Below are positions 42,851-54,019 of a stretch of DNA of 64,000 bases, piece by piece. The notes below the pieces were generated by a model. The model ran no database searches, had not been told where the DNA came from, and worked only from the letters and a program-made list of their open reading frames with translations. The position numbers and the translations under genes are program-made. The stretch is from Euborellia annulipes (Eukaryota; Arthropoda; Insecta; Dermaptera; Anisolabididae): assembly GCA_023213315.1 (NCBI GenBank), contig JAKCPI010005468.1, positions 1 through 64,000 of the forward strand. Reading direction: 5' to 3'. How positions within the stretch are numbered: the stretch's first letter is position 1; each line of letters opens with the position of its first letter.

Positions 42851-44345
42851 TCAATCGCTCTGGACAGAAGGCCCAGACGGATCTGTCCAGGCTCGACTCG
42901 GCTCGTGAGAGCCCACACACTCGTTTGAAGGCGAGCCGAGCCGGGCGACAGCGTATATGGGGCGCTTTAGCCTAAAGATAAAATTTTTAAAAATTCTAAT
43001 ATTAAAATAATTAAAGTCCTTTAATTCTCAAAAATTATTGTGAATTAATAAATATTGGAATTATACAAAAAAAAAAAAAAAAAAAAATAGGTGAACGCAT
43101 CTAAATTTCCACTATCTAATTTTATATTTATAAATCTTCCATATGGGAAGGAATGAAGACTGATTAATACCTGACCATTAATGACAAGATGGAATAATTT
43201 TTCCAATTAATTTGTTAGCGTTTAAGATTAATTATTTAATTAGTTATTTAATAATTTAAATAGAAATTCTAAGTTATGCTCTAATGACTAGAGTCAGAGG
43301 TCAGATGTCTCCCTCCGTGCACGTAATCAACTCGGATAAATAAACGAGGATCCTATCAACCAAATGAAATGAAAATGTAGATTACATATATCCGGAGTGA
43401 GGATTTCCCCCCTCGGAGAAAAAAAAGAATAAGAAATGATAGATGGTGAGTCGGAAAGAAAAAGAATAAATCTATTTATATATAAGTAGACCTATATACT
43501 TATATAAAAAAAAATTCCTTATTTTATTAAAATTTCCTATTTTTTTTTTTTTTTCGTATTTTAAATAATATAAGTTTTTTTAATGGTTCTTATCAAGAAT
43601 GAAAAGGGAGCGGCCGATGATATTAAAGAAAACTCCCCTCCTGTCCGCCCGATGTGGCCTTCATTTCATCTGCATTGTCTCCCTTCCCTGTTTGCTTTAT
43701 CTTGAGCTTGACTTGGCTCCCTTTATATTTTTTTTTTTTTTCAAAGGGAAACTTTTTAAGAAAGTTAAAATTAAACGACAGACAGCATAGATACCCGCGT
43801 GATTAAATTGATAACATCATTCAAAAATAAATTATGTCAAAATTTTGAACAAAGGATATGGGGGTTGTATTAAAAAAAAAAAAAAATATTCATTTTACTG
43901 GTATCTTTTGGAATTGAGTTTGTTACCACCCAGCCCGAAGTTATTGTTTATAAAAATAAAAAAACTAGGCTATACCTTACGTATATCTAATTTGTTATAT
44001 CTACAATCAATTAAATCCCCTCCCTTAGCCAAGTGATTAAAGATAGTGACAATGCGTAAAGACTATATGGCTACCAGAAATACAGAAAAGTCTAAGCTAT
44101 TAAAAAAAATTTATTCAAAATCGTTAGAGTTGTTAAGAAAAAAATTACAAAAAACCTAAAAATGTACAGGAGGTAACAATTTGGCGGCTGACAAGAGTTA
44201 GTACATTTTAAAGGTTATCTAGAAAATATTTAATATGTGAATTTTAATCAAAATCATTGAAGCAGATTTTAAGAAAATCTTTTTTTAGTTAAGAGAGGAA
44301 TATAACTTAATTGTTCTTAGGATATCCTGAAGAAAAATATAAATT
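42851..44345. other. AT-rich stretch with short balanced patches
   Basis: A GC-rich patch at 42865-42960 (GGCTCGACTCGGCTCGTG) is unidentified. A piece of the 33.1-kb foldback repeat lies at 43035-43065. A diverged family-A scrap lies at 44100-44290. No gene seen. Confidence 0.4.
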
Positions 44346-44356
44346 ATTTTAATGAT

Positions 44357-44715
44357 AATAGTTTTATTTTTTATTTTTAGATTCATTGGAGACTGAATTT
44401 AAACAGTTTCGGCAAATTACAAATATTTTACAAAACAATTCTCATACCAATTATGCAAACTCCGATATCTCAATTAATGTATCAATAATATACATATATA
44501 GATAATTGAATTTTGTTGGCCAAAATGGCATACAAATGCCGAAGGCCAATAAATAAATAAATAAAATAAAATAATTGAATTTTGTGAATTCGGGATGAGA
44601 ATTGTTTTGTAAAATATTTTGCAGGCCTGATGATGGATGGCTTTGCACCCGAAACTGTTACAATTTAGTCGCCAATAAATCTGCAAAACCAAATAAAACT
44701 TTATTTTTTATTATA
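44357..44715. mobile_element. Palindromic Penelope-like/retrozyme-like element
   Basis: Arms 44357-44453 and 44593-44715 pair (ATGAGAATTGTTTTGTAAAA near the middle, AATAAAGTTTTATTT-type outer parts). The right arm has a full hammerhead-like motif. The left arm keeps GTTTCGG and the GACT site but has lost the CTGATGA and stem II part. Confidence 0.65.
44617..44688 (+). ncRNA. Hammerhead ribozyme-like motif H2 (best candidate)
   Basis: Intact core CTGATGA at 44627-44633. Stem II GGATG/CACCC has one mismatch, after a single T as in the other motifs. GAAAC is at 44651-44655. Stem III is ACT/AGT with a 10-base loop, and cleavage-type GTC is at 44668-44670. Stem I is GGC/GCC plus an outer TTTTGCA/TGCAAAA separated by a bulge. 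All parts of a type-I hammerhead are present in the right order. Activity is untested. Confidence 0.68.
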
Positions 44716-45069
44716 GGCGAAAATATTATTTTTCTTAAGATCTCCTAAGAACAGTAATATTTCTTTTTCAAGTAAAATATAATAGTTTGGACTGCCCCCT
44801 TCATTAAATTTTAAGAAATTCACAAAATAAAATTCAAAACCAAAATGTCGAATGTTTGATAATCAAATTTGAACTTCGTTTAGGAGATATTTTCTAAGCA
44901 TACAACACACATAGGCCTACAAGTGGCCAAAATGGCATACACCAAAGGCCAATAAATAAATAAACAAACATGCAAACGCTCCATACTATATATCACACAC
45001 GGAATAAAGTTTATAGACAAGAGAAAGTAAATGTTTTAATTTAATAATTGAAGATATTATTATAGCTGT

Positions 45070-45985
45070 ATTATTATGCCAAAGGTAAGAAGGAATATTT
45101 CACAAGAAGAATGCAGCCAAATTTTATTTCATTTAATTTAATCTTCTTCTTCTTCTCTCCTCGTCTTAATCCCGCGATGCGGGGTCGGCGGACTTGACTC
45201 TTTCCCCCAACCCTATCTATTTTTACGACCAGAAGAAATAGGACAGGCCGGCCCGTCGTACGGTTTGACCCCTGTTACAAAAAGGAAGGAAGAGACAGAC
45301 ATTTAAAGAACTGAAGGACTGCCTGTCCCAGCTTGGGCAGCTCGTGGTCGCCATCCACGTACCCACAAGATGTGGGCCCCTGAGCAAAAAATTCCTAATC
45401 AAGTGCTAATGTTTCGGTTCAGGCATAAACCATCTTCGGAGCTGAGTTTTTATGTTTTTATATAATATTAATACATTCAAACTATTATAACAGTAAAGAT
45501 AATATAAAATAATACAATATAAAATACAGTAGAGTCCCGGTAATCCGAACCCCGCTAATCCGAACTTCCGGTTAATCCAAACTCTTTTTGCGTACGATTT
45601 TTTTTTTTTTTTTTTTTTTTAAGAGGAATATAAATGAAAATTAGACATTAAATGAACTTTATTTTATTAAAAAATACGAATTATAAAAAATAGAGAAATA
45701 GTATAAGCATTTACAACTAACATGAACGGTTTACAACGCTATAAATATGACTTTATTATCAAAATTAACTAATTCAAGCTTACAATTCCGGTTAATCCGA
45801 ACTTCCCGATAATCCGAACGACCCTCAGTCCCAATTAGTTCGGATTAACGGGACTCTACTGTAGTTGAATTTAATATCAAAATGTTTTTTATATATGGCA
45901 GGAAATAGAGCCTCAAACCCGAAACGTTAAAATTTGGCTGCTTTTTTCTTGTGAAATATTTCTTCTTACCTTTGTTTTAATTTAG
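45070..45985. mobile_element. Inverted-repeat element interrupted by a pogo-like MITE
   Basis: The arms AAGGTAAGAAGGAATATTTC (45074 onward) and its inverse (to about 45980) carry CAGCCAAATTTTA. The inner sides have ACCGAAAC-type motifs (45410-45440 minus, 45915-45925 plus) like those in the hammerhead palindromes. Between them are a GC-richer block (45150-45385) and the pogo-like MITE at 45537-45861. Confidence 0.45.
45537..45861. mobile_element. Pogo/Tigger-like MITE
   Basis: Terminal inverted repeats CAGTAGAGTCCCGGTAATCC and CAGTAGAGTCCCGTTAATCC are flanked by TA (45535-45536 and 45862-45863). Subterminal copies of TAATCCGAAC follow. No transposase remains. Confidence 0.9.
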
Positions 45986-46179
45986 TTCGGTAATACTGTA
46001 TTTATTTATATTTAAAAAAAATCGATTTCCATGTTTTTATTAATTAATCAAAACCAAAAAAGAACTTGTCATTAATGGTTAGAGTCTTGCTTATTACATA
46101 ATATAAATGAATTTGCTTATAATTTTATTCCCAGGTGGGGGAGAGAGAGAGAGACAACAATGCGATTAGAGTGCTGGCG

Positions 46180-46525
46180 AGTCTAAGTAGGGCCGAAAGG
46201 GCCGATTAAATTAAATCGGCCACACTTATGCAGCAAGTTTCAAGCCGGCTATTCTTTGCCCGCGGGTTGATACCTGCCACGAGGCACTCACACAGGCACA
46301 GAGGCCATGATCGATTTTAGTTGTAGTCCTCCTACACGCACAGGGAGGGCCATTGTCACCTCGTGTGATTCCCACGTTGACATTTGGTGTCTGGGGCGCC
46401 TGGCGCCGACTCTCTCTCTCCCTCGTCCTGGGGATTCTCTCAACCCCTGATAAACAACAACCCCTAAGGAAAACCCGAATATTTCCATCTCCTGAGTGCC
46501 GAGGTGTAAAAACCAGATACGATTT
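46180..46525. promoter_or_regulatory. GC-richer unique island
   Basis: Contains a GAGA tract (46142-46153), CCCGCGGGTTGATACC, GGGGCGCCTGGCGCCGAC, a CT tract near 46411-46420 and GCCATTGTC. Open frames of 67-83 codons overlap on both strands without a recognisable domain. Confidence 0.3.
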
Positions 46526-46767
46526 ATTAGATTCGACATGCGAATATTTTACCTAACTAAAAAAAAAAGTCGGATCGGTCACCAAAAGATTATTCTTTCA
46601 TCATCAACCCTCGAGTCTATAAATTTATATTTGTATTGATTTAAGAAAGAGAATATTTATTTCTTCTTCAAACTTTTCGAATAGAAGCGGATTAAGGTAT
46701 AAAATTTATTTGAAAACAGGGGGTTTCAAACTTTTTGATAAGACAGATATGTTTATTAAGAATCATC

Positions 46768-46918
46768 ACCAAATGGCTTAAATAAGAATGCCTGGACCCC
46801 AAATATATATATTATTAATATAATGGTTATCGTCAAAGTCTTAAATGGCCTAAGTTGCCGAAAAGACTGTGTGTATGCGTGTGTGAATGTGAGTGTGAAT
46901 GTTTTTCAAAAAAAAAAA
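46768..46918 (+). mobile_element. SINE-1 copy, head missing
   Basis: Body from CCAAATGGCTTAAATAAG through GGCCTAAGTTGCCGAAAAG to the TG-rich tail and poly-A. Confidence 0.75.
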
Positions 46919-47021
46919 TCACATACTTTTTGTTTTAGAATTTTTGTATCCCGTTTCAGGATATATATTTTTCTGAATATTCAGTCCCATCAAAACCTCC
47001 TTGATTCGAAATAAACTTAAA

Positions 47022-47446
47022 ATATCCGGTGTGACTGGTCGCACAGCACACAACTTTCACCTTTGGTAATCGAAAGTTGTGTTCTGTGCTTGTCACTCCA
47101 GATTTTTTTGTCGACATATATTTAGTTTCCGCCGATTTATTAGAATTCAAGATAAAATTTATAAACATGGGAAAATATTTATATTTTGTTACCATGGCAA
47201 CCAGTTCTCCAACTTTTCTATGAAGCGCAAGAGTAAAGTGGTCTTCAAAAGATTTCAAGAGCCAAATGAAAATATACATTTGGAAGAGCATCTAAAAAAT
47301 AATTGATCAATGAATTTTAATCAAAATCGATATAGTGAATTTTGAGAAAATCGAAAAAAACTGAAAAAGTACATCAGTAAAGTACTAGTACTCTTTGGCC
47401 GATCTTGTTTAAAAGCTTCGTGTCACGTCCCAGGGGGTACCTAACT
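47022..47446 (-). mobile_element. Family A, hairpin side only
   Basis: Starts CCGGTGTGACTGGTCGC. The body runs to CCTAACTTTTTG, and the ACTTTCTC-side end is absent. It lies about 110 bp from another minus-strand copy, so the two are in tandem. Confidence 0.8.
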
Positions 47447-47555
47447 TTTTGACTATACTTCAACTAAATTTTTGGCCACAAAGACATAGGCCTACTAATG
47501 CTAGAAAAATACAATTAGTTATTTATCTCACTTCTAATTAGAATATTTTTTAAGT

Positions 47556-48242
47556 AAAAATCTGGTGTGACTGGCGCACAGCACACAACTTTCTCTTACC
47601 TTCGGTAATCGAAAGTTGTGTACTGTGCTTGTCACACCAGATTTTTTGGTCGACATGTATTTAGTTTCCGACAGTACGGTTCATTCGATTTTCAAGATGT
47701 AAAATTTATAAGTATGGCAAAATATTTATATGTTGTTACCATGGCAACCATTTCTCCTATCTTTTCTATGGAGTACAAGAGTAAAGTGGTCTTCAGAAGA
47801 TTTCAATCACAAAATGAGAATATACATTTTATTGAGAATCTAAAAAATAATTGATTTTTGAATTTTAAAAAAAATCGTTGGAGCAAATTTTGAGAAAATC
47901 GAAAAAAACTGAAAAAGTGAATCAGTAAAGTGCTAGTACTTTTTGGTCGATTTTGTTCAAAAGCTTCGTGTCACGTCCCATGGGGGGGTGCCTAACTTAA
48001 ATATAAAATTTCAACCTCCTAGCTCTTTTCGTTCTTGAGATATTTTGTTCACAGACACACAGCAGACAGACACACACACAGACAGACACACACACAGACA
48101 GACCATGTCGCGAAAACCACTTTTTTGGATTCAGGGGACCTCGAAACGTGAAGATCCATCAAAATCTCGACATCGAATTTTTGACATGAATCCAATACTT
48201 TCTCTCTCTATATATATTAATATATATAGAGGTAAGAGAAAG
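47556..48242 (-). mobile_element. Family A element, full length
   Basis: From AAATCTGGTGTGACTGGC to GGTAAGAGAAAGT, in the GAACAAAATATCTC subfamily. The microsatellite is reduced to CAGACAGACACACACACAG. Confidence 0.85.
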
Positions 48243-51115
48243 TAAAAACGAGAAGATAATATTCCAAGTAGATGAAGCTTTGAAGAGGTTTGTTTATTTC
48301 ACTATTGGTCCGATGATTAATTGTTGACATTGAATCCTTAAGGACTGGAATCGAATCATCATTCCTATAAATTATCCGAAATTTTTTTCACTCATATACC
48401 AGTATAAAGATATTTTTTTTATATCTATACGAAGGGAATCGAATATAACGAAATCAATATTTCAACATGCAAGCCACACCTTTGTGGAAAATTAGATCGG
48501 ACATATATCTAGTAGAAATTGATTGAATTCTACATCAGTACACATTCATTTATTATTAAACCCATTTGGAAAATAGTCTATTCAAATTAAAAAGTTTCTA
48601 TTTAACTTTTTTTTTGAATGTTTTTTTTTTTTAGTCATCCCGTCTTCTGTTCCGTCCATACTATAAATATCTTCTTATATATGGGTGATTCTTTTACAAA
48701 CCGAACACTTTCTGACCGACATGTTTTTGATTTGGCTGAAATTTTTTTTTTCGGGTTCTATATCGAAAAAAAAGATAGCCATCCGCGAGGATTTTCTTTT
48801 TTCTTTAATATTTTGGGAAATATCGAGGGTCGAAAATGTGAAAATTTGATGATTTTCGGCTTAGACGCTCACTTTTAAAAATTCATAACTCTGGTTCTAT
48901 TTGAGCTAGAAAAAAACTTTTTTACCATTTTAAAGCTAAAAGAGTGAACTTTAAGAAAAAAATTGTTCCACCAAAATTTATTAAAGATTTCACATTGTTA
49001 TCAACAATTGAAATCTTTAAATCGATTTTTAACAATGGGGCCCCAAATGTATTACATTTTTATTATAACCATCGCATTCTACGTCAAATTTTATGCCGAT
49101 AACGGTTTTTTAATCGATGGAGAATCAATTAGTACTATTGAAAAAAAATCCCGCCAAGTGCTCTCAAGCGGTAAAATGACGTCATATCAAAAAAAAGAAA
49201 AAAAAGTCCGGGGGTATTGAACCACTCTTTCTAAAACTATATTTAGATTTAATGTAGCTTTTATGGTCAAGTAGTTATCCGTTGCACAAGTAGGGCTATT
49301 TTTCGATATTTTTTTGCCTAAAAAATGAGGGTTTTCGAGAAAAAAACTAATTCTTGGAGTTAATTACTCGGGATTTTTTTATCCTTTCTATTAGAATTTT
49401 TCTTCCTGCACAAATCCACATCACATTTAGTCTGATCTGATTAGCCGTTCGGAATCTACAGGGGTTTAAACTTTCAAATTAGAATTTACCGCAGCGCGGT
49501 AAAATAAAATGATAGGAAAAAAATAAACGGTGAAATCTTTTGCTGTCATTGACAAATAATAATAATGGATGGCGATAGTTTGACTAAAAAAATAAATTTA
49601 ATTTCAATAAGAACCACTGGCAAAAAATAAAATACTGGCTCTAAAAACCAAACATTGTCCCAAAAAATAAGTCTTTTGATCGGGTGGTCTACCCTTAATT
49701 TATTTTATCAACTAAATACCTAAAAGTAAGCTGATTTTTGGACATATATTACAAATATAGGCCTATGTATTAAAAAAATAAAAGCATATCCTGAAAACTC
49801 TCCCACGTTTACTATGAACCAAAGAGTTCAAAAATGGTTCGGAAAGTTAGTGAGTCAGCTTTTCTATTATTCCTTAATCATCCGTAGGTTCTCACTAGAA
49901 CAATATGTTTCCCTATAAGAAATTTAAAAACACTAGGTTATATATAATTTTCAGACTTATTAAAAATTAACATTTTTAACAATTAATTATTAGAAGTGAT
50001 TTAACTACTTTTTTAACTGATGAGTGTCCAAAAGTATTGAAAATGTAATTTTTAATAAATTTTTGAAACTTATAACCCAGTATTTTTAATTTTCCACTTT
50101 TCATAGCTATATAGATGATTATGAAAATAATCTTCTTAGACAATTCATCCATCGAATATCTCAAATGAAATAATTCTTCAACAAAAATAATTAAAAAACA
50201 AACATCTTCAAATTGAATTAAAATAAATAAATAAATGAATTTATTAACGACCCGCTAAGTCATTGATTAAAAATAAATTATAAAAATTTCGTAGGTGTGG
50301 ATGTATCACTGAATGTTTTTTTTTCATTTATATGTTAAGTTAATGGGGTATTAACTACAAAACCAATAGAACTGTGACGAGAAAACCGTTATTATAAATA
50401 TATTCTGAATAAAAAGACAATGACGTGTAAACAAATATGACATCACATTAATAAGTTTTTTAAATAATTGCTTTTTAGAAATAACTAATTTTAAGGCACT
50501 ACTTGAGAATAAAGAAAGGGAAAACACCCCGACCCCCACCTCTTTTTTTTAGTTCAAACCAATTTGGTTGTGGTGCTTGTATTGGGACTCGGGGGCCCCA
50601 GAACAGTCTTTAGGGGGGGGGGGGAGGGGGGGGGGGACCTTTCTTCTCTTTTTCTCTCCCTTCACTGAGGCTGGCTCGACGAGGATTTCCAAAAGAAATA
50701 GGAGGGATCCCAACTGCGCGATTGATTGATTGTTTGTCTTGTCTGTGATTCGAATTGAAAGCGCCTCGCGAATCCACGCTGGCCACTCAATAAGAATTCA
50801 ATTAACTTTATTTCAATTCCAAATCATTTGCATTTAGATTAGCTTTAGTTGTCTTCGCCTCCCACTCCATAAAACATAACATTCGAATATATATTAGACT
50901 TCATTTAAAGAAAAAAAAAAAAGGAATTTTTGATCAATCTATTACTAAATATCAATGTCTTTTACCGGTGGCTTAATTTAAAAAAAAAATTAATAATTCA
51001 ATTGAATTTTCTCTATTAATATTTTTGAGTACTGGGCTTATATATATACTTTTTAAAATTTACAATACATTAAACTTCATTTGTTGATATTTATTAATTG
51101 GAAGAAAAGTTCTTG
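48243..51115. other. AT-rich stretch, no gene recognised
   Basis: Contains one half of a separated inverted repeat (48631-48683). At 48780-49215 an AT-rich block repeats GAAATCTTTAAATCGATTTT-like sequence and has an 85-codon open frame of no known family. A G run lies at 50612-50636, and a GC-richer patch at 50640-50790 has GAGGCTGGCTCGACGAGG. No gene seen. Confidence 0.35.
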
Positions 51116-51117
51116 AT

Positions 51118-51290
51118 CTATGGCTCAGAGGATGTCAGAGCATTAGCTCTGGTGCCAAAGGGTTGAGGGTTTGCATCCCGTCCTAGGCTAAAAAATCTAT
51201 TTCAATTGAATTAGATACCAATTAATTGAAATAAATAGGGACGGTGATTAAATGGCTCAGATGCCGAAAAAGACTAAATAAATTTTATAA
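51118..51290 (+). mobile_element. SINE-2 copy (tRNA-derived)
   Basis: Head with TCAGAGCATTAGCTCTGGTG and box-B-like GAGGGTTTGCATCCCG, body inverted pair TTTCAATTGAATT/AATTAATTGAAAT, tail GATGCCGAAAAAGAC. Matches 2.63-2.79 kb. Confidence 0.7.
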
Positions 51291-51353
51291 AAAATTTTAA
51301 GATAAGCAACTAAAATGGCTAATTCAGTAATTTATTTCTCCGAAATTCTATAC

Positions 51354-51662
51354 TAGGGTCCGACCGAAACAAGATTTTCAGCCGAAACCGAAACTTGTAT
51401 CTCCTATAAAAAATTCATATCATTTTACTTTTTTTTTTTTTTTTTTTTTTTGAAATTTTTTTCCCCTCCCTTAAAAATCCTTTTTTTTAGGGAGACTAAA
51501 TTTTTTCTCCTTCAAGTGCAAATCATTTGATCTTTTTTTTTTTGCATGCGAGTCTCATCCCATCTTTTCAGACTAAGGTTTCGGCTACTTTTTGGCTGAA
51601 ACCGAAACTATGGCCGAAACTGGCCGAAACCGTAACCGAAACCGAATATTCGTCGGTTCCTA
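51354..51662. mobile_element. hAT-like MITE, family F copy with clean target duplication
   Basis: Ends TAGGGTCCGACCGAAAC and (reverse complement) TAGGAACCGACGAATATTC. It is flanked by a perfect 8-bp duplication TTCTATAC (51346-51353 and 51663-51670). Inverted relative to the 40.3-kb copy. Multiple CCGAAAC direct repeats. Confidence 0.88.
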
Positions 51663-51937
51663 TTCTATACGTATACGTATAATAAAGACATGTTCAGATT
51701 TTTAATTTTTTGGTAGTGTTTTTAACCAGAAAAGCAATGTTTCCACATTATCAGCACATTTTAAGAGTCGGCCAAAAAGTAATTTTTTTATAATAATCAT
51801 GATTATTACGATGTAACGTATTGTTCCGCATAAAACCAAAAGCGGTTATTGTTTATAACAAAATTTAGAACTTATTTTTAGAATTTAGAAAAATTCCATT
51901 GGTAAACAAATTAGTTATAGCCCTCGGGGCTTGGTGG

Positions 51938-52173
51938 CCTAACTTAAATATAAAATTTCAACCTCCTAGGTCTTTTCGTTCTTGAGATATTTTGTTCACA
52001 GACCACACACACACACACACACACAGACAGACCATGTCGCGAAAACCACTTTTTTGGATTCAGGGGACCTCAAAACGTGAAGATCCATCAAAATCTCGAC
52101 ATCGAATTTTTGACATGAAACCAATACTTTCTCTCTCTATATATATTAACATATATATAGAGGTAAGAGAAAG
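51938..52173 (-). mobile_element. Family A, half copy fused to a SINE-1 head
   Basis: Runs from CCTAACTTAAATATAAAATT to GGTAAGAGAAAGT. Immediately to the left lies a 15-20 base scrap of SINE-1 head (CCCTCGGGGCTTGGTGG), so truncation occurred at that junction. Confidence 0.8.
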
Positions 52174-52439
52174 TAAAAAAAAATTAGTTATAACAAAAAT
52201 TAAAACAAGGTTTCCATATTTGCACCCCTTCCTCTATGAATATGCATGGGTAGTTAATAAAACACCTCCAAATTCCAATATTTAGAATCTGTGGTTTGCT
52301 TTAGAGGATTTTTGGAAAAATTAATCGAAAAGTCTCTCATTAGTGAGTTGGACTGCCTAGCAAATAAAAACTATGATTTTATTTTTTATTCAACTTCCGA
52401 AAAAGTAATTTTGTTTCACTTTTGTTTATAAAATGATCA

Positions 52440-52650
52440 CCATTGATTTGATGATGATTTTCTAGCTGTTGGCGACTTTGTCACCTCGTTAATTAATTAC
52501 TCATCTTCTTATTGGGTTGCCAAGTCCAAGTGGCGCAATGACAGCGACAGACGACCAGGTTGTTTCAAGGCATCACAGCTTTTTCTTGTCAACTGAGCCT
52601 TCAAACGATTTTAATGGACTGTAGCCAGACGGAAGGGACGGAGAAACTTA
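52440..52650. promoter_or_regulatory. Unique balanced island with homeodomain-type sites
   Basis: Contains CTCGTTAATTAATTACTC (overlapping TAAT/ATTA sites), GTTGGCGACTTTGTC, CCAAGTGGCGCAATGACAG and GACAGACGACCAGG. Repeat-free. A possible enhancer. Confidence 0.28.
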
Positions 52651-52781
52651 CAATTCCATCCGTGTAAAAATAAATAGGTAACAAAGTTGCACCACTTTTC
52701 TTAAATAAAGTCAATCATAATATAAACTTGCTTATGTTAATTTAATTTAATTTTTTTGTCATTTCAACTACTGTGTGGTGC

Positions 52782-52945
52782 TCTCGGGGATGGTGTAGGG
52801 GGTTAGCGTGCTAACCATCAAATACCGAGGGTCGCGGAATCGGACCCCCAGGCAGTCCGATGATTTTATTTATCTAAGCCATTTGGATACCAAATGGCTT
52901 AAATAAGAACGCCTGGACCCCAAATATATATATATATTATATTAT
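52782..52945 (+). mobile_element. SINE-1 copy (tRNA-derived)
   Basis: Head with GGTGTAGGGGGTTAGCGTG (box A), box B GCGGAATCGGACCCCC (one change), GGCAGTCCGATGATTTTA, and the inverted AAGCCATTTGG pair. The tail is replaced by (TA)n. Confidence 0.82.
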
Positions 52946-53059
52946 AAACAATATATATTATTGATATAAGATAAGGTGGCTGTAGATATCAGTTGATACA
53001 GGGCAGAGGAGTTGGCAGCCAATTTTAGAGCCTCTATATTAAATAAAAACTCTCAATCT

Positions 53060-53102
53060 GGATACGTTTCGGCTTTATTCTACTAAGGCCATTCATCAGT
53101 CC
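53060..53102 (-). ncRNA. Hammerhead ribozyme-like motif H4
   Basis: Minus strand: stem I GGA/TCC, intact CTGATGA (complement of 53093-53099), stem II GGC/GCC, GAA, self-complementary ACGT as stem III, A as cleavage-site base. A dimer-type layout. Confidence 0.55.
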
Positions 53103-53692
53103 CATTAGAGCTGGAAAGACATACATTAATATATAAAGATGACAGTTACAAAATACAAATAAAATTATTTTATATAAAATATAAAAATCTCACAGTATTA
53201 ATATATAGAGTTGTTATATTGGAATATTTTTTATATACATTAGTTGGTATATAAATAATTTCTATTTTGTATGCTTCCAGTTTTTAATACGTGTGTATAC
53301 GTCTAAGTAACAATTTGATTTGATCAGATATTTCTTGTCTATAATAACAACGCAAATATGTTATATAAATATTTATTTCGGCTTCTCACCTCAGGCAATG
53401 TCCTAATAATAAGGGTCATTGATATAATCCCATCTTATTGAAAAATATATTTGTAAATTTAAGAAATATCTGATCAAATCAAATTGTTACTTAGACGTAT
53501 ACACACGTATTAAAAACTGGAAGCATACAAATAGAAATTATTTATATACCAACTAATGTATATAAAAAATATTCCAATATAACAACTCTATATATTAATA
53601 CTGTGAGATTTTTATATTTTATATAAAATATTTTATTTGTATTTTGTAACTGTCATCTTTATATATTAATGTATGTCTTTCCAGCTCTAATG

Positions 53693-53733
53693 GGACTGAT
53701 GATGGCCTTATAGAATAAAGCCGAAACGTATCC
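53693..53733 (+). ncRNA. Hammerhead ribozyme-like motif H3
   Basis: Mirror of H4 in the other arm. GGA then CTGATGA (53696-53702), T, stem II GGC/GCC, GAAAC at 53723-53727, GTA, then TCC closing stem I. Stem III would be ACGT paired between two molecules. Confidence 0.55.
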
Positions 53734-54019
53734 AGAATTGAGAGTTTTTATTTAATATAGAGGCTCTAAAATTGGCTGCCAACTCCTCTGTCCTGTACAA
53801 TATATATATTATATAAATATTTTAAACTTTAATTTATCTTTATGATATTTAAAAAAAAATCACACCAATAATAAATATAGTATTTATTTAAATACCTACT
53901 AATGACGTAAATTTTGTTCATTTGAATTTGAATTTATATATATATATGAAGATATTTATAGCATGGACGGAACAGAAGACGGGATGACTAAAATATACAT
54001 AGGTAAGAGAAAGTAAAAA

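Larger units (their letters stand above)
52999..53795. mobile_element. Large palindrome with paired hammerhead-like motifs and TA flanks
   Basis: Arms of about 335 bp each (52999-53337 and 53465-53795), near-perfect, around a unique centre of about 125 bp. Outer ends CAGGGCAGAGGAGTTGGC and CAGGACAGAGGAGTTGGC are flanked by TA (52997-52998, 53796-53797). Each arm carries a hammerhead-like motif pointing outward. It is either a foldback DNA element or an inverted Penelope-like pair. The high arm identity implies recent origin or gene conversion. Confidence 0.85.

Noticed and set aside
45150..45385. Bacterial or contaminant insert because of its GC-richer composition
   Set aside because: It lies between arms of a eukaryotic-type inverted repeat and has no long frame. 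Composition alone is not enough.
45400..45445. Hammerhead motif on the minus strand
   Set aside because: GAACCGAAAC and a 4-bp stem II are present but the CTGATGA core reads CCGAAGA. Too far from the consensus.
48963..49220. 85-codon open frame
   Set aside because: AT-rich, low-complexity, no domain, and no neighbouring element that would explain it as a coding relic.
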